Below are positions 1-13,064 of a stretch of DNA of 64,000 nucleotides, one piece after another. The notes below the pieces were generated by a model that did no database searches, was not told the origin of the DNA, and worked only from the letters and a program-made list of their open reading frames with translations. The position numbers were made by a program, and so were the translations under genes. How positions within the stretch are numbered: position 1 is the stretch's first letter; every line of letters begins with the position of its first letter. Source of the stretch: Strongylocentrotus purpuratus (taxonomy: Eukaryota > Echinodermata > Echinoidea > Camarodonta > Strongylocentrotidae). The stretch spans positions 16,334,633 through 16,398,632 of the forward strand of contig NW_022145611.1 of assembly GCF_000002235.5 (NCBI RefSeq), written 5' to 3'.

Positions 1-478
1 GATAGGGAGTTGAAAGGAGGATGATTGCAGAGAATATGTTGCACAAATCATTCACAATATACCAGCATGGATTTGTTTGAAATGGATTCTACAGACATGG
101 TGTAATCATATTAAGGGGCCTGTTTCTTGAAAGCCATCACAAGTCCAACTTGTTAACGAACTTAGACTTATGAAGGCTTGGTGAAACTGTACCCTGCAAG
201 ATAAAAAGCCGTCGAGATTTGGTAGGAATCCAATCCAAAAGATATTTGATATAGCGCCTTTTCTTTGCAGTTACAAAGCGCTGCACACTCCACAATGTTT
301 GGGCCACTTAAAAACAAAAGTTAGACACTTCTCAGAGATCAGTTATGTAGGCTGGTAATAAAGTAATTTCTAGCAAAATAGATGTGACTTGAGTAGTTTC
401 TTGAACTGGTCAACAGATGAGGCCGTCTGCACAGCAGTAGGTAGTTGGTTCCACAGGAAGATATAAAGAGAAAGTTAC

Positions 479-3400
479 CTTTGCTGCAGATGAATCTCTC
501 ATGTAATAGCGTAGGAGATCAGACTGCTTCAGATCCTCATCAGAGGCAACGCGAGCTTCAAGTTTCTAAAACAAGACAGGAGATAGAAAGATTCTTTATA
601 GCAACCCAAGATAACATTCATATTTAGAGACTCGACTCGCAAAATCAGGCTAATGCTGCCATGGTGGTGATATGCTTATGAAAAATATTTACCAAAATAA
701 AATCTAGGGTCTTACTATATCAACAGTAAACATGCTATTATCATCCTAAAGAAAAGGTAATATGTAGATCTGATGTAAAAAATAACATTACACACAAATT
801 GTGTTTGATCAAGTTTTGATTGTGAAATTAAATAGATCTTTAGCTCAAATTCACCTAAATCAACTTAAAACATTTGATGTGGGATACTTTTTTAATTACT
901 TACGTGGCTGATTTATACTTGTATCAATATTGGATTTCCAAGTTACTTATATTCATAAAGGAGGATATGTTTTTTCACGATGTGTATAGATATGTAGCAA
1001 TAATATACACGTCCCAGACTCGAAGAAAATATTGCAACATTTACTTACTCTCAACTTTTCAAATGTCTCTGCTATTTTGATGAAGAATCTACAGGGATGA
1101 AGAAGAAAAATGAAATGCAAGGTGTGACTTCATATATACAAACATGGCAATTATATACAAATAGCATCTGAAAGGAAACTAAAACTAAAATGAAGCATGT
1201 GAAACACCCAACATGAATGGAACATGCTCACTTTGCAAACATTACAATATCAAAAAAACATCACAAAATGAAAAGGACAATAAAGTAAATTGAAAAGAAT
1301 TGTCTCATCTTGTGTTTCTGTTGATGCCCACAATCAAAGGAGTTGGTTATTATAATTTATGGCACGTTGAGGTGTAGACCTAGACTACTTTCATGTTATG
1401 CATTTCCCTTCCATAAAATACATTTTCTACAAGTTTCCTTTTTAATTTTTAATTATCAACAGAATCAAATTGTCAACATTTTTTCTCTAAAGTTCTTATT
1501 TGCTTTTTGTTTTACCCCAAACAACCTATTACAGAATATAAACAACTTTTCAAAGACTCACACATTAGCATAAAGAGGTAACCTATAAGTCCCGGGTAAT
1601 GATTCTATTCATACTCACTTGTCTAGCTCTGTCTTGTCTATTGTTCCAAGCCCCAGCAAGCCCCCTGATATTTTGATGTATGTGTCTGCTACATCTGAAG
1701 TGGAAAAACAAATATAGTCAGTGTATTTAACAGGTACTAAACATTTGCACAGCATTCATTTGTAATTTCAGGCAAATGTAATTAACCAGAACATACATTT
1801 AAATTTTGTATAATTATGCAAATTACTATGCTGCAGATAAAGATTGTAAGTTGAATTGTATTAAACCTTGAAACTCATTATTCAAGAATATTCCACTAAC
1901 ATACTCAATACAGAAATCAGTCAGTGGAAGATGTTTGTTTCTGTTGACAAATTATTCTTTCACCTTATATGGTCATTCAAAGGGTATGTCCCGAGTATGA
2001 TCGGTATAACTTTCAGTATCCTTCTAATTTGTATTTGCACACATCATTCCTGCCATGAATGGGTGCATATTTATTTTTATTTTTACCTTTGTGTGATCTC
2101 GTCATCTTGTCTGATTTCATAGTTGCATCTTTGACCTTGTTATGGTACTCCACTAGGAAGTTCTTCTCATGCTCAAAGAAAGAATCAACGTCCTATAAAA
2201 ATACAAATAAAAACATAATGTATGGTTATACCGTGTTTTCCAGGCAAGAATTCTTACATCAATGTTATGAAAGTCTAAGGAAAGTCTACTTGTTACTAAT
2301 GAATACCAGATCGACTGAAGAAAATGTAAAAATGTAAAAATGTAGGTTTCAAACATAAGGATAGCATGAAATGTCCTCTACAGATGGCCCATCTACTTAA
2401 CTAGAAGAACAGTAGATGCTTCTCATTGCTATCTTTGGATGTTCCCCACTGGCATGTAACAAAGTCTAAGACTTGTAGAGTAATATATTTCGACCAATGT
2501 ATGACTGGTTCTCTAACAGTGAGATAAATCTTTTGAGCACTGAATGCCTAGTTGCTAATTGCACACAATTATGAAAATACTGGTTGATGGCAATTTTTCA
2601 AAACCAGTGTTTACCTTTACCTTTTGGCCTGACACTAATACTTCATCCACTGACTTGGTGACAAATTTCATGAGTCCACTTAGCCTCTCTTTCTTGTTCT
2701 TCCCACGGACATTTAGCTGCAAAGAAAAAATGAATACATGCTCACTTTATACATTATACATACATGCCAACATTTGAAAATCAGAAATCTGTACAAATTA
2801 TGCTATTTAAAAAAAAAAGAGGAACAATCCTAACTCTCCTATTCAATACTACAGACAAATTTGTACAGGAAGAGGAACACCTGCATTAAAATGATAATTA
2901 TCTTCTCCCAAAAAGAGGAATGTTCCTCTTTAATCTGAACAGTTGGCATGTATGCATTATACATCAATATTTCAATATTATGTTGAGTTCATATCTGCAT
3001 AAAGGCATTATCTTTAAAAAACATTATTCTTTCAATGCAACTGTATAATAATAATAATAATAATCTTTTAAAGTCCATTCTAAATTTTATTAAGTTAAAC
3101 CGAAAATGGAAACTCTTTTTGCCCAATTGATCGTGAGCCCGGCAGCGACTGAGCAGCACCAGATCGACGTTGCTCTATCCCCTATTGTTGAACGCCAAAC
3201 AAGGTAGCAGCAACTCCCGTCTTTTAACGTCTCTTGGTATGACGCGGCCGGGGTTCGAACCCACGACCTCCCGGTTGTGAGGCGGACGCTCTACTGGCTG
3301 AGCCAACACACTGGTATATGCTATGTGCCCTACTTTTAAGGTTAGATACTCTAATATCTGAGGGCAAAAGGTAAGTGAGGATGAATGCCTAACCCCTAGC

Positions 3401-6400
3401 ACAATAATGACATTCCAAGCACTTGATCTTCATGTTCTGCAACCACTACTCTAACCATTCGGGTCCAAGCTTGCCTGTTTGGTTCTCTCTAGATCTATAC
3501 TCACATCTTGCTTGTATTCCAGGAACACTCTGAAGTTATGGTCATTTCTAAGGATGGCATGGGCAGCTAGACGTTGTAGAAATACCTCATGCATGGCTAC
3601 TGTCTTCTTGAATGTTGCGAGGTATTCCCTGTAAAAATAGAATCAATTCAGGTGAAAATCCACTCATTACCAGGATGACAAAACAATTTATTTTCTGTTA
3701 AATTATTAAGAGTATTTGATAGGAACAAGACCATTTTCACAGAGCATGCTACATGCTAAACCTGATAAACATGCATCTCCAGTAGACTTGAAAGGCCAAC
3801 TGAATAATACTGTATGTACAGAAAGGTGCATAAAGCATTTTATTTATACCGGAAGCTATGGTGACAATCCATGACCCTACTAAGGGCTGTTTTAAATGTG
3901 TAAGTTGTGTAAAAGCCAAGTCAGGTAGTATTGAAGGCCCATTTAACAAAATAACAAATAAAAAATTCAATTCAATAAAATATTTGTAGCGCAAAGTCAC
4001 AAAAGGAACATTTTGCCATTTGATCAAGATGCCAGTGTATAGGCTAACATCTTTGTGTAACATCAGTATGTAAACACACATCAACATCATTAGAGTTCAA
4101 TTTATTGAAGAGTGCCATGTCTATACTTGCTATTAGAGCTAGACTACTGGCATTTCTTTCTTCTACCAAATGTGGGAAGCAACTACAGATCCAATGAGTG
4201 GTAATGATGACTTACGCTTCTAGTTCTTGCTTCATCTTGTTGAACTCTTCTTTGGTCATAGTACCTTCTCCTTCACCAAGCTTCTGGAGCTTCTCCCTTG
4301 AGGCATCAAAGTCTGGCCTGGGAGGGGCTGGTGGAATCTACATTACATAATCACCAATAATTTCAAATTAGATTTGAAGCATTCTTGATAATTCTCACAT
4401 ATGAATCTTTATCTAAACAGTGTCAGGAATAATGTATTCTCAATTTCAAACTGTAGAACTTTACTTCTCTAAACATGATGTACATTATGTTTCAAAAACA
4501 CAGTGTAATTTCAACAATTCTAATAAGCATGGTATTTTTCATATCAAAGTTAAACCTCTATCCATGTAAGGTATATGAAGATTGAAATGAATAAAATATT
4601 TCTGTGGTTTAAAATTGTAAAAAGTTTCTGGCAAGTAATTAAGCACCAAATTTATTTTACCATTTGATATACTCACTAGGTGTCAAAAATTCCTCATTGG
4701 GTTTAATGTAATTATGCCCCTCTGGATGTATGCATGTAAAATCTGATCTTTTTCACTTCAATGTTCCATAAATTATAGGAAAATAATAGTACCTTTCAAA
4801 GATATCTTCAATTTTTAAGTTTTGTAATCCTTTGACAACTTAAATCTAAAATTTTCAACACAGAATTAATTTGTTTAACCTTCTGGTAAGGTGAATAAAT
4901 ACATGTGATGACTTACAATGATTCCTCCATAATCCTCATTTTCTTCATACATGGTGTGAAGCCAGATGAACTCTTCATGTTCCCTCTGTACAGAGAATTC
5001 ACTCTCACTGAACTCGGGTAAGGTAGTCTATAATCACAAACAATAAAACAAAAGAAGAGGAAGAAGAAAGAACAAGATTTAGTCAAGGGAAGTTAAAAAA
5101 ACCGAATAAATTCAATTGAGAAAGAGGTCGTACCAAAAACTTTTGTATGCATTAAATACTCTAGTCATAGCAACAAAACACAAACGGTACATGTACAAGA
5201 TCATCAATAAAATCAGTGTGGTGGTGGACTGGGGTACTAGCTTCTGATGGAAAACAAACCACAACTTGTATAATAGGTACATGCACAGAATATGTCAGGA
5301 TGCAAGTAAATACCTGTTTAAAAATGTCAACTGAGTACTTGAATAAATCTGATCCTCACTTTAAAAGCAATGCAATCAGGTATTAAAACTACCTAAAAGG
5401 GGTTTCGGGGGAAACTGTTAAGAGTAGACCACAGTTAATGAAATTACAAGAAGTAAATGAAGGGAAAAAGACACATAACATAGATCATCAAAGCCAAATG
5501 ATGCTTCAACAACCTAGGGACACCTAAAGTAATAGCGTTTATACAAAAATCAAAGCAAAATGACTGAGGTGATGTTCATGAAGTTGAAAGAACAGACATT
5601 TATAATTCTGAACTATTACCACAACTTGTATGGGTTCTGCATGTTTCCCTGATTCCCTGATTCCCTCAGCCTATCATACAATCGGGAGTGATTTCCTTTC
5701 CCCATTTTTGTATTCATTTTCTACATGTGCCTACATTTTGCAGACTACATGTAAGTACCTAATGTTATACTTATGTGAACTAGTAATGGCTTTATTATGA
5801 ATTTCATATTATAACCAATCTATTGTCATCTGTAATAAAAAATAATAAAATTAATATATACCTCAAAACAAGCATCAACGCATTGAAATATCTGTCTCAA
5901 ATTTCATAAAATCGGTATTGATTGGCAAATTATGATAATCAATTGTTTGCACCAAGCTGTGACATCTGGCAAATGGCAGCCAAAAGGCATAGCTATCAAA
6001 AATGAAACCAGACACAAGTCAGATTTCATATGATAAATTTCCAAAACCTGACTGGAATGGATTCTCATTTATCACATTACGGTATGTAAAGTAGTGTTCC
6101 GTAATTATTCACGATTGAAAATCACTAGACATTAACAAGGAAGAGGAGTGAGCGAATGCATCCACAATTTGTAGAATCCCTTGATTCCCTTGTCATTGCA
6201 CGCTTTTATGAGTAAAGGAGCTCTACATTGCTTTGGGCAGGAAACTCCTATTACCTGAAAATTGTCCCGAAGATAATTGGTTAGCAATTCTCCACCTGTG
6301 ATGTTTTTTACAATATTTTTGCTGCCCATCAATGACTCACACGGTCGGTGTACATCATGATCATATCAACACTGTACAGGATGAACCATTCACCCTACAC

Positions 6401-9400
6401 TCACCCAACTCAAGAACATGAAACTAACCATTATCATTAAAAGTGAAGCATCTATCATGCTTGAAGAAACAGGTAACCGATTAATAATCAGGCTCGTATC
6501 TGTAATAGCTGTGCTTTGAGTGATTACAAATTTTACTGTGATTTGTCATGCCAGAAATCTTGCCACTACCTTGACATTTCACACGCGGCATCTACAATAT
6601 AAATGCGGTATGACATTTTATGGTACTAACATTAATATTTAATGAAAAGTGAACAGTATTTATAACTGGATTTGATGTTCAATTCAGACTGTTTTGTGTA
6701 ATATTTTTCGTAAAGACTTTGGTCCATGTCTAAAGCATACTGTCAATATTAAATTTCTTTGTGTTGTAGTCTAGTAGAGGTGATCCAATCCCAGTTAGTT
6801 GTGACAAGGCAATAATCTATATTTTCTCTTCTACACCCATGAGTGAAGGGGGTTCTATAATTGATTAATTTTTCAAATTCTCCCAACACTGTAACCATGC
6901 CTGGGAGTGGGACCGTCCCTTTTGAGTCCCCAAGGAACGGAGATGATGTCAGAAATTCCAAGAAAGACTAGAGCATTATTGCCAGCAAAGTGCTTTCAAA
7001 TTAAGTCTTCTTTGTAACAAGAGACTATATTTTATCATGGTCATTATTAAACTGTAATACAAGTACGGTACAGACTGAACATGTAGCTCAATGGCTGACT
7101 ATTATCACAAATTTGTTGATTTAATAATTTTAATGAGAAGATCTCACATCAACAGTACTACCTAAATAATCAATGTACATGTACTTGTAATAACTATGAG
7201 GGTATTGGTGTTGGAGCACAGTTTGAATGGGGAAATACTGAAAGTGAAACTAGATGTTACACACGTGAACCGACTGTTAAGTTAATACTTCCTTCAACTG
7301 CTGAGTGGTCTAGATGGGATTAAAGATAAAGTTGACTTCTGGTCATGCGAGACTTGCGAGTACATGTACATGCTGTGGTAGAAACTGCCTGGAACTGTTT
7401 GAGAAAGGTTTCTAATGTAGAACATAATATTTGGTATGCTGTGAGCTTTTGTAATCATCAAATTGATAAGAAATTTAAAAATCATGTGTACTGCACACAC
7501 AAAAATGTGTACAAATGGGACTACACACACCTGCAGCATGAAAGTTTCAGTTTGGTCCAAACTTTCCAGCTATTTACTGTGATATTTTGAATAGTTTGAG
7601 GGTAAATAAAGGGCAATCCCTTTTGGTGGACATTTCTTCTATGATATTTTTCCAAACTAACATAAAATAATGAGAAAGCCCACAACTTATGTTCACCTTT
7701 ACCAGAATTCAAACTTCTCTTTAAAGGTACATCCTGCTCACATACCGTACTTAATCAAGATCAGCACGACATAAAAGGCAGAATTTCAATTGAAAATGAA
7801 GTGCAATTCTATGCACAATATACTCCAATAGCTTTGTAAACATAGCAAATAGAGTTTGCTATAAAAACAAACAACTTCCCTACATAGAAAGTTAACTTGT
7901 GTGTAACACCTAAGCTACTTTAAATGTAGTCTGTAGATAAATGAATATGCCAGCAATGAAGGAATCGAAAGCAAATACCTTACTCCAAGCTCATACGCAC
8001 ATACTCGCCCACTGGTAAGGCCAAAAGAGGCAGACAGCCAAGAGAGTAAACATCAAACAAATTTTGAAATAAATGATTAGAAACCTGCAATATCATCAGC
8101 TTTTGATTAATCAGTTGCACGTCTTACTTAATCAATACAACCTTGGAACTATTAGATATACAGAAAAATAAACATGTAGAACAATTCAACAATGTTCCTT
8201 TACCTTAAACACACATCCACATTTCTTTTAATGAATTGATCAAAACTAGATTGAGAATATGCACCCTACTCTAACAGAAGAGCATGTAACAATCAAACAA
8301 GTAATTTTTAAGAGTAAATTTTGATAATGCATTAAGTTAAAGATCACAGTCATTCTAATCACACCTTATCAAATTCATTAGCATAAGTGCATGCCACCTA
8401 ATGTGCGTTATTCCCATTCTGTTCTTCATATTAAGCCCCTTTTTGGTAGTCGACTACGCTGTGATTTTTTGGACGATTAATCGACTAGTCAGTAATACAG
8501 GTGTAAGCTGATATAGACTATTATCAGCATTATAGCTACGCTGGGCGGCGCTGGGCAGGCAGGCCTAGCATGGGGGACTTCCACCCACCACTCCTGATGA
8601 AAAACACTGCTTCCGCCCAGCACTAATTTCACATAAAACCTACTCTAAATGTAACTATTTGTGAAGAAAGGAAGTACTTAATTTCATTTTTCCGTCTTTA
8701 ATCGTGTTTTATTTGCAATTGTACAAGATTCCTGTTTTCAATTTGACAATAAATGATTATTTTTAAAGATTTGCTGAGTGTTGTTTGTCTAAATATGTTA
8801 CGATTCACGAAAACTGCCATAATGAATTTACCGTACGTACAATACCGATGTATGTAAAACGGTCAGTGATAACGATACGTATCATACGTATATTGGTAAA
8901 TTCAATTTGGCCGCCCAGGCTCGTTTGATTACTGTTCTTATAAATATTTATTTTTAATATGGTTAATAAAAAAGATCGTAATTTTTTAAAAGAAATAAAT
9001 TGGAATACTATGATATATATATTTATTTCATCATTTACATTGTAAAATGTGTCCGAAATTGTTACACTTATGTATCATGTAACCAACACACATATGTACA
9101 CACACTCAAAATACAAAATGCATTCAAATTCCCAATGCCAAGGTACCACCAGACATATTTAGAATCGACAAACATCCATCTTCACAATAGTCAAAATCAT
9201 CAATCAACCAGAAATATTACAATAATAATAGTTCAACAAATAAAATATTGCATATTTGTAGGTTCGTGACAGGAACTTACATACAAAATATCGCTAGAAT
9301 TTTTTTTTTCTTCATCGTCACATATTTCTTCATCTCACTACATGAATTATCACACGTGGGGCAATGCACATTTGTATTCACCCACGTAGACCCTACATCA

Positions 9401-12400
9401 ACAATTTGGTTTGAGCGAGCCCGCTAGTTGTTTGTTTCTAAGTTAAGGTTAGGTAGGAATTTGATTTATTTAAGCTTCCTTGACAATGTCTTAGAAAGTA
9501 GAATTATTGTGACAGATTTCTATTTCACATCCATTTAGACTCTTTTTCCCAATGAGTTATTGAGTATTCGGTTATCAAGTTCATTATTCGACTACTGGCT
9601 TTACCAGGCAGTACTCGAAACGGGCCTATGGGTACTTCATATTTGTTTTATTCTAAAAGTTGTATTTGAAAGCCAGAGGAAATAAAGTGAATGAAGGCAA
9701 TCAGTAAAATGTGCATGCATGCTAATGTCATAGCTGATACCCATCTATGAGCATTTCCAGGGGATACTATTCTAATGAAACTAAAAACTAATTATTTTCC
9801 AAGGACAGTTTTTGTGGAACCCTCTTCCTTATTATATACAGAATTTAAACGTAGGTATAAGGAATATCTTTTGGGTAAATTGCAATAATCATTTGAATTC
9901 AAGACATATTTTATTGTTTGTACATGTATGTATTACATACATGTTTGTTGTTTTAATTTGTGTATTGTATTATGTTAAGTAACAAATATATTTCATATTT
10001 TTTATTATCAAAAGTGGGTCAACCTTTATATACATGTATAAGGATTGTTCCCTTTCAGATTGCAAGCTATTTAGTTTATTTATATCCTTGTCCGATATGT
10101 TACCGGTATATATCTGATTGATATATGTTGTCTTTTTAACTGAATGAAATAAATTAGAATTGAATAGTGCTGTGTACAGAAGTCAGGAAAATATTCAGTG
10201 TATACAATCAGGAATCCATAATAATAATAATATTCAGGTTTTATACATGTATACTGCTTAATACATCTCGGACATCTCTAAGCACTTTACAGATATACTA
10301 TTACTCCAGTCATTGGATTCAGTGCTTGCTCGCACACACTGTGTGCACAATCTCCACTCCCTGGGGAGCTTGAATGGTAAAGTGCCCCTTTCAAAAATTG
10401 TAACAAGATTATCTTTATACAATCACAATACTATGTAAGAACAAGTTCTATGCAAGGGACATGCACAAAAAGGAGAATGCTAAAAATACTGAACATCCTT
10501 TTCATCTCAATATTAAAATGTGACCTGTGCATGACTGGCACTTTCAGAAGAAGAAAAAACCTAACACAAACAAAGAAACATTTCAAAAATGTTAGGATAA
10601 AAATTGAGGGAAAAGACAGTTAACAACTTGACATGTTGGATATATCACAGGAAAATTTCAGAATTACTCATCATTATTATTGAGACAATATATTGAACAA
10701 AAAAAAAAAGGCAAAGACAAACTATTTGGCTTGGATGCAATACAAGAGCGCAAATAACAAACAAACAAAAACCAAAATAAAATACACTTACTAAGGACAA
10801 GGAATCAAGCAAATTTGGTCTGGTGGGACGCTACAAAAAGGAAACACACAAAGATGCCTGGTGCATAAATATAGTTTACATAAATAGGCACATTCGCATT
10901 CTATCATTGTATACTCAAACTTGCAAAGTCTGGGATGTAAAACAGTGTTAACACTGAGGTAATTAAAGAATATTCAGAAATGAAAGGGGGCTATCATATT
11001 AACACATCACTACTACATGTATGATATCACATCATTAATAAGGTACAGCAACTTGTATCCTCTTGAAAAGGCGCTAAAGGAATCAAATTGTTATCATTTT
11101 GTGTATATTTATGTTGCAGTAAAGAATTATACAAAGGATTCTTTTAAGTTTGATGCTTCATTTACATGACAAAAGAATGATTATTTATTTCTTGACTCTC
11201 GATAGTAACAAGAAAAATAATATTAAAAACACCTTGTGAAACACTGACATCCAAACAAGAGTTTTGAAATACATGCAATTGCTCATGTTCAGATATTCCT
11301 TCATGAGTATACAGGTCTCTTTAATACAAAATAGCAAGGCACAGCAAACACTAGTGACCAGTCTAATTATACTTCACACAAATTTACAATCTTATATTTA
11401 ACAAAACATGTAAACATGACATAAAAGCCCTAAAAAATTAAATATACATGTAAGCTATACACAGCAAATTTGATACCACTACTCCTAACTTTCAAAGCAA
11501 AAAGACTTGGAATATTGGTATTTAAAAATGTAGGATACATAACAAATTTCAAACATTTGAAGAGTTGATACATTTCACAAATGAATACATATTTTTCTAA
11601 ATTAAAATAACAAAAACAGCAGCTTTTTTAAATTTTGCTTTAAAAAAAAAAACTATCTACATATATCTTTGGTTCATAGAGCCAATACTTTAGGGTTGCT
11701 TGAGTGATAATTGGTATGAATAATCATTTGTAAATGTAGCACATAAAGATCTCTCATTTTAAACAAACAATGAATTTACTTGCCAACTGAAACAAACATG
11801 CATTCATTATTTTGCTTAACATAATGTTTGTACTTGGGTGATATACTCACTTTAGTATGGACAGTGAATTTGACTTTATCTCTTTCACTCAGCGCATCCG
11901 AGATGTCAACCTGTAGAGATGTGTCTGTGTTCAGGTCTACATTAGACTCTGTCCTGTCCTAAAAAACATATAAGAAAAAGATAGCAGATGTAAAAGGCCT
12001 GTCTGACTTCAATGTTTCATTTGGCGGTTTAGATTGATGCCATTTCCCAAATCAGTAATCAACCAAAATTGACAATATATGATTGATTATTGATTGATTG
12101 ATATTAACCAGAATACACTGTAGGATCGTTTTTTTGTTGGCATTTAGAAGACAACCAACCGAACAGCTGATTTTATAACAATAAGACTTATCGTCACCCG
12201 AAACAAATCCATTCATTTCTTCAGCATACTCAATTACTCAATTACATCATTCGTCCTAACTTCTTATGATCTATAGACTATAATAACCTACCAACACACC
12301 ACAGCTGCCCCCCCCCCCCTTCCCCACCCCAACACACAGCAACTTAGTCTTAGGACGTGTTCTACTGCACTCTCTCTCTTTCACCCTCTCAGTCTCAGTC

Positions 12401-12849
12401 TCACCGTCCGAGTTTCTGACCAAGCCAAACATCTCCAATTTGAGTGAACCCACCAAACTTGACAAGATCTGCTTTGTTTTACATAGACTCCTACAACATT
12501 TAAATCTACAAAATTAATATCAAACTCAAACTAGATGTAGACTTTTAAGTAGACCTAACAATACAATAAATTGCCACAGTGGCACATGCAGACAATCAAA
12601 CACAGCCAGTGCAATGCAGTGGTCAGACTCAGTCAGTGTTGTAGAAATTGGAATGGAGCTGTTTTACTCACCTTTCCCTGATCCTCTGCCAAGAGATCTT
12701 GGCTGTCCTCCATTCCGTCCTAGCGAATAATAAAGAGAAATATAATGATAATACAAAATTGTAATCAATCACATTTCGAGCGCAAACAATACTGTACTAA
12801 ATTCACAATAAGAAAAATAGTATCCACCCACCATCATGGCTGCAGTCAT
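479..12849 (-). CDS. SNX6: Sorting nexin 5/6-like retromer-associated protein, 5' eleven exons (3' end outside window)
   Basis: Endosomal sorting nexin with an N-terminal PX domain and a C-terminal BAR domain, a partner in SNX-BAR/retromer retrieval to the Golgi. Coding exons (minus strand): 12832-12849, 12672-12719, 11851-11958, 4917-5027, 4216-4337, 3505-3628, 2621-2716, 2087-2192, 1619-1694, 1049-1088, 479-565. All have AG/GT borders and matching phases, giving 312 residues. Diagnostic strings are [20 protein letters not shown] (PX start), [20 protein letters not shown], and [19 protein letters not shown] with [17 protein letters not shown] in the BAR region. Human SNX6 is about 406 residues, so roughly the last 95 lie beyond base 1. 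The start is the first ATG, six codons before the first donor; a second ATG lies in exon 2. The intron between the third and fourth exons is about 6.8 kb and holds a candidate cassette exon. Vertebrates have two paralogues (SNX5, SNX6); this reads as the single ancestral type, slightly closer to SNX6. Confidence 0.93.
3046..3314 (-). repeat. tRNA-derived SINE with (ATT)n tail
   Basis: On the minus strand a tRNA-like head carries a box A (TGGCTCAGCCAGTAGAGCG) and a box B (GGTTCGAACCC). A body of about 150 nt follows and ends in an (ATT)n tail. The 3' body (GCTGCCGGGCTCAC, then AATTGGGCAAAAAG) is shared nearly base for base with the copy at 60945-61060, so this is a dispersed family. It lies in an SNX5/6 intron. 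It is not a tRNA gene: there is no folded 3' half beyond box B. Confidence 0.8.
5028..10217. other. Long SNX5/6 intron, no further exon recognised
   Basis: AT-rich intronic DNA. ORFs in it are short and lack family similarity or good splice sites. A small palindromic element lies at 8816-8913. Weak hAT-like ends near 8437 and 9640 are described under findings. Confidence 0.5.
8816..8913. repeat. Small palindromic repeat (possible MITE remnant)
   Basis: The left arm GCCATAATGAATTTACCGTA and the reverse complement of the right arm (GCCAAATTGAATTTACC) match over about 17 positions with few mismatches, around a spacer rich in TACGTA motifs. No clear target duplication was found. Confidence 0.35.
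10218..10378 (-). repeat. SINE 3' part with L2-type tail
   Basis: Read on the minus strand, it contains GCTCCCCAGGGAGTGGAGAT, then TGTGCACACAGTGTGTGC, a TGTAAAGTGCTTAGAG segment, and an (ATT)n tail. It matches the plus-strand copy at 40640-40843 closely. Tails with AAAGCGCTT and GCGCTATATAAA are known from L2/RSg-type LINEs and the SINEs they mobilise; that family link is from memory. This copy is the more decayed of the two. Confidence 0.7.
10792..10830 (-). other. Candidate 39-nt in-frame cassette exon of the SNX5/6 gene
   Basis: On the minus strand a pyrimidine-rich tract ending TTTCCTTTTTGTAG precedes 39 nt of open sequence, followed by the strong donor GTAAGTG. The surrounding exons join at phase 0 (VHTK to TTLPEFS), so 39 nt would add 13 residues, [13 protein letters not shown], without a frame change. 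The insertion would fall between the first two strands of the PX domain. Remembered vertebrate SNX5/6 proteins join VHTK directly to the next segment, so this would be an alternative exon, or a chance splice-like match. Confidence 0.4.
12308..12319. repeat. Poly(C) tract, 12 nt
   Basis: An uninterrupted run of C in SNX5/6 intron 2, one of fourteen long C or G runs in the window. Confidence 0.9.
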
Positions 12850-13064
12850 TCGCCTTTCACACTTGCGCGTGTGCGACTCGTGATATGGCATGTAATTTGC
12901 GCGCACGTAAGTGGGCGTGTTTAGACGGTGCACGCGCGGTTAAGGTTAAAGTTAATTGTCAACAAAGCGTTTTCGAGCCATCACCAGCATCAGCATCAGG
13001 ACATGTCGACAGTCAGCTGCATTTTTAGGCAAAAATTACATGATTTAGAGGCCATAATACGGAA
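12850..13064. promoter_or_regulatory. Presumed bidirectional promoter, SNX5/6 and CHAC2
   Basis: Only 215 bp separate the two divergent start codons. The interval is much richer in CpG than its surroundings (TTGCGCGCACGTAAGTGGGC, GGTGCACGCGCGG) and has no obvious TATA box. This is typical of a CpG-type bidirectional housekeeping promoter. Transcription start sites are not determined. Confidence 0.6.

Noticed and set aside
3225-3315. tRNA gene on the minus strand
   Set aside because: Boxes A and B are good, but the sequence runs on as a SINE body with an ATT tail and has no complete cloverleaf.
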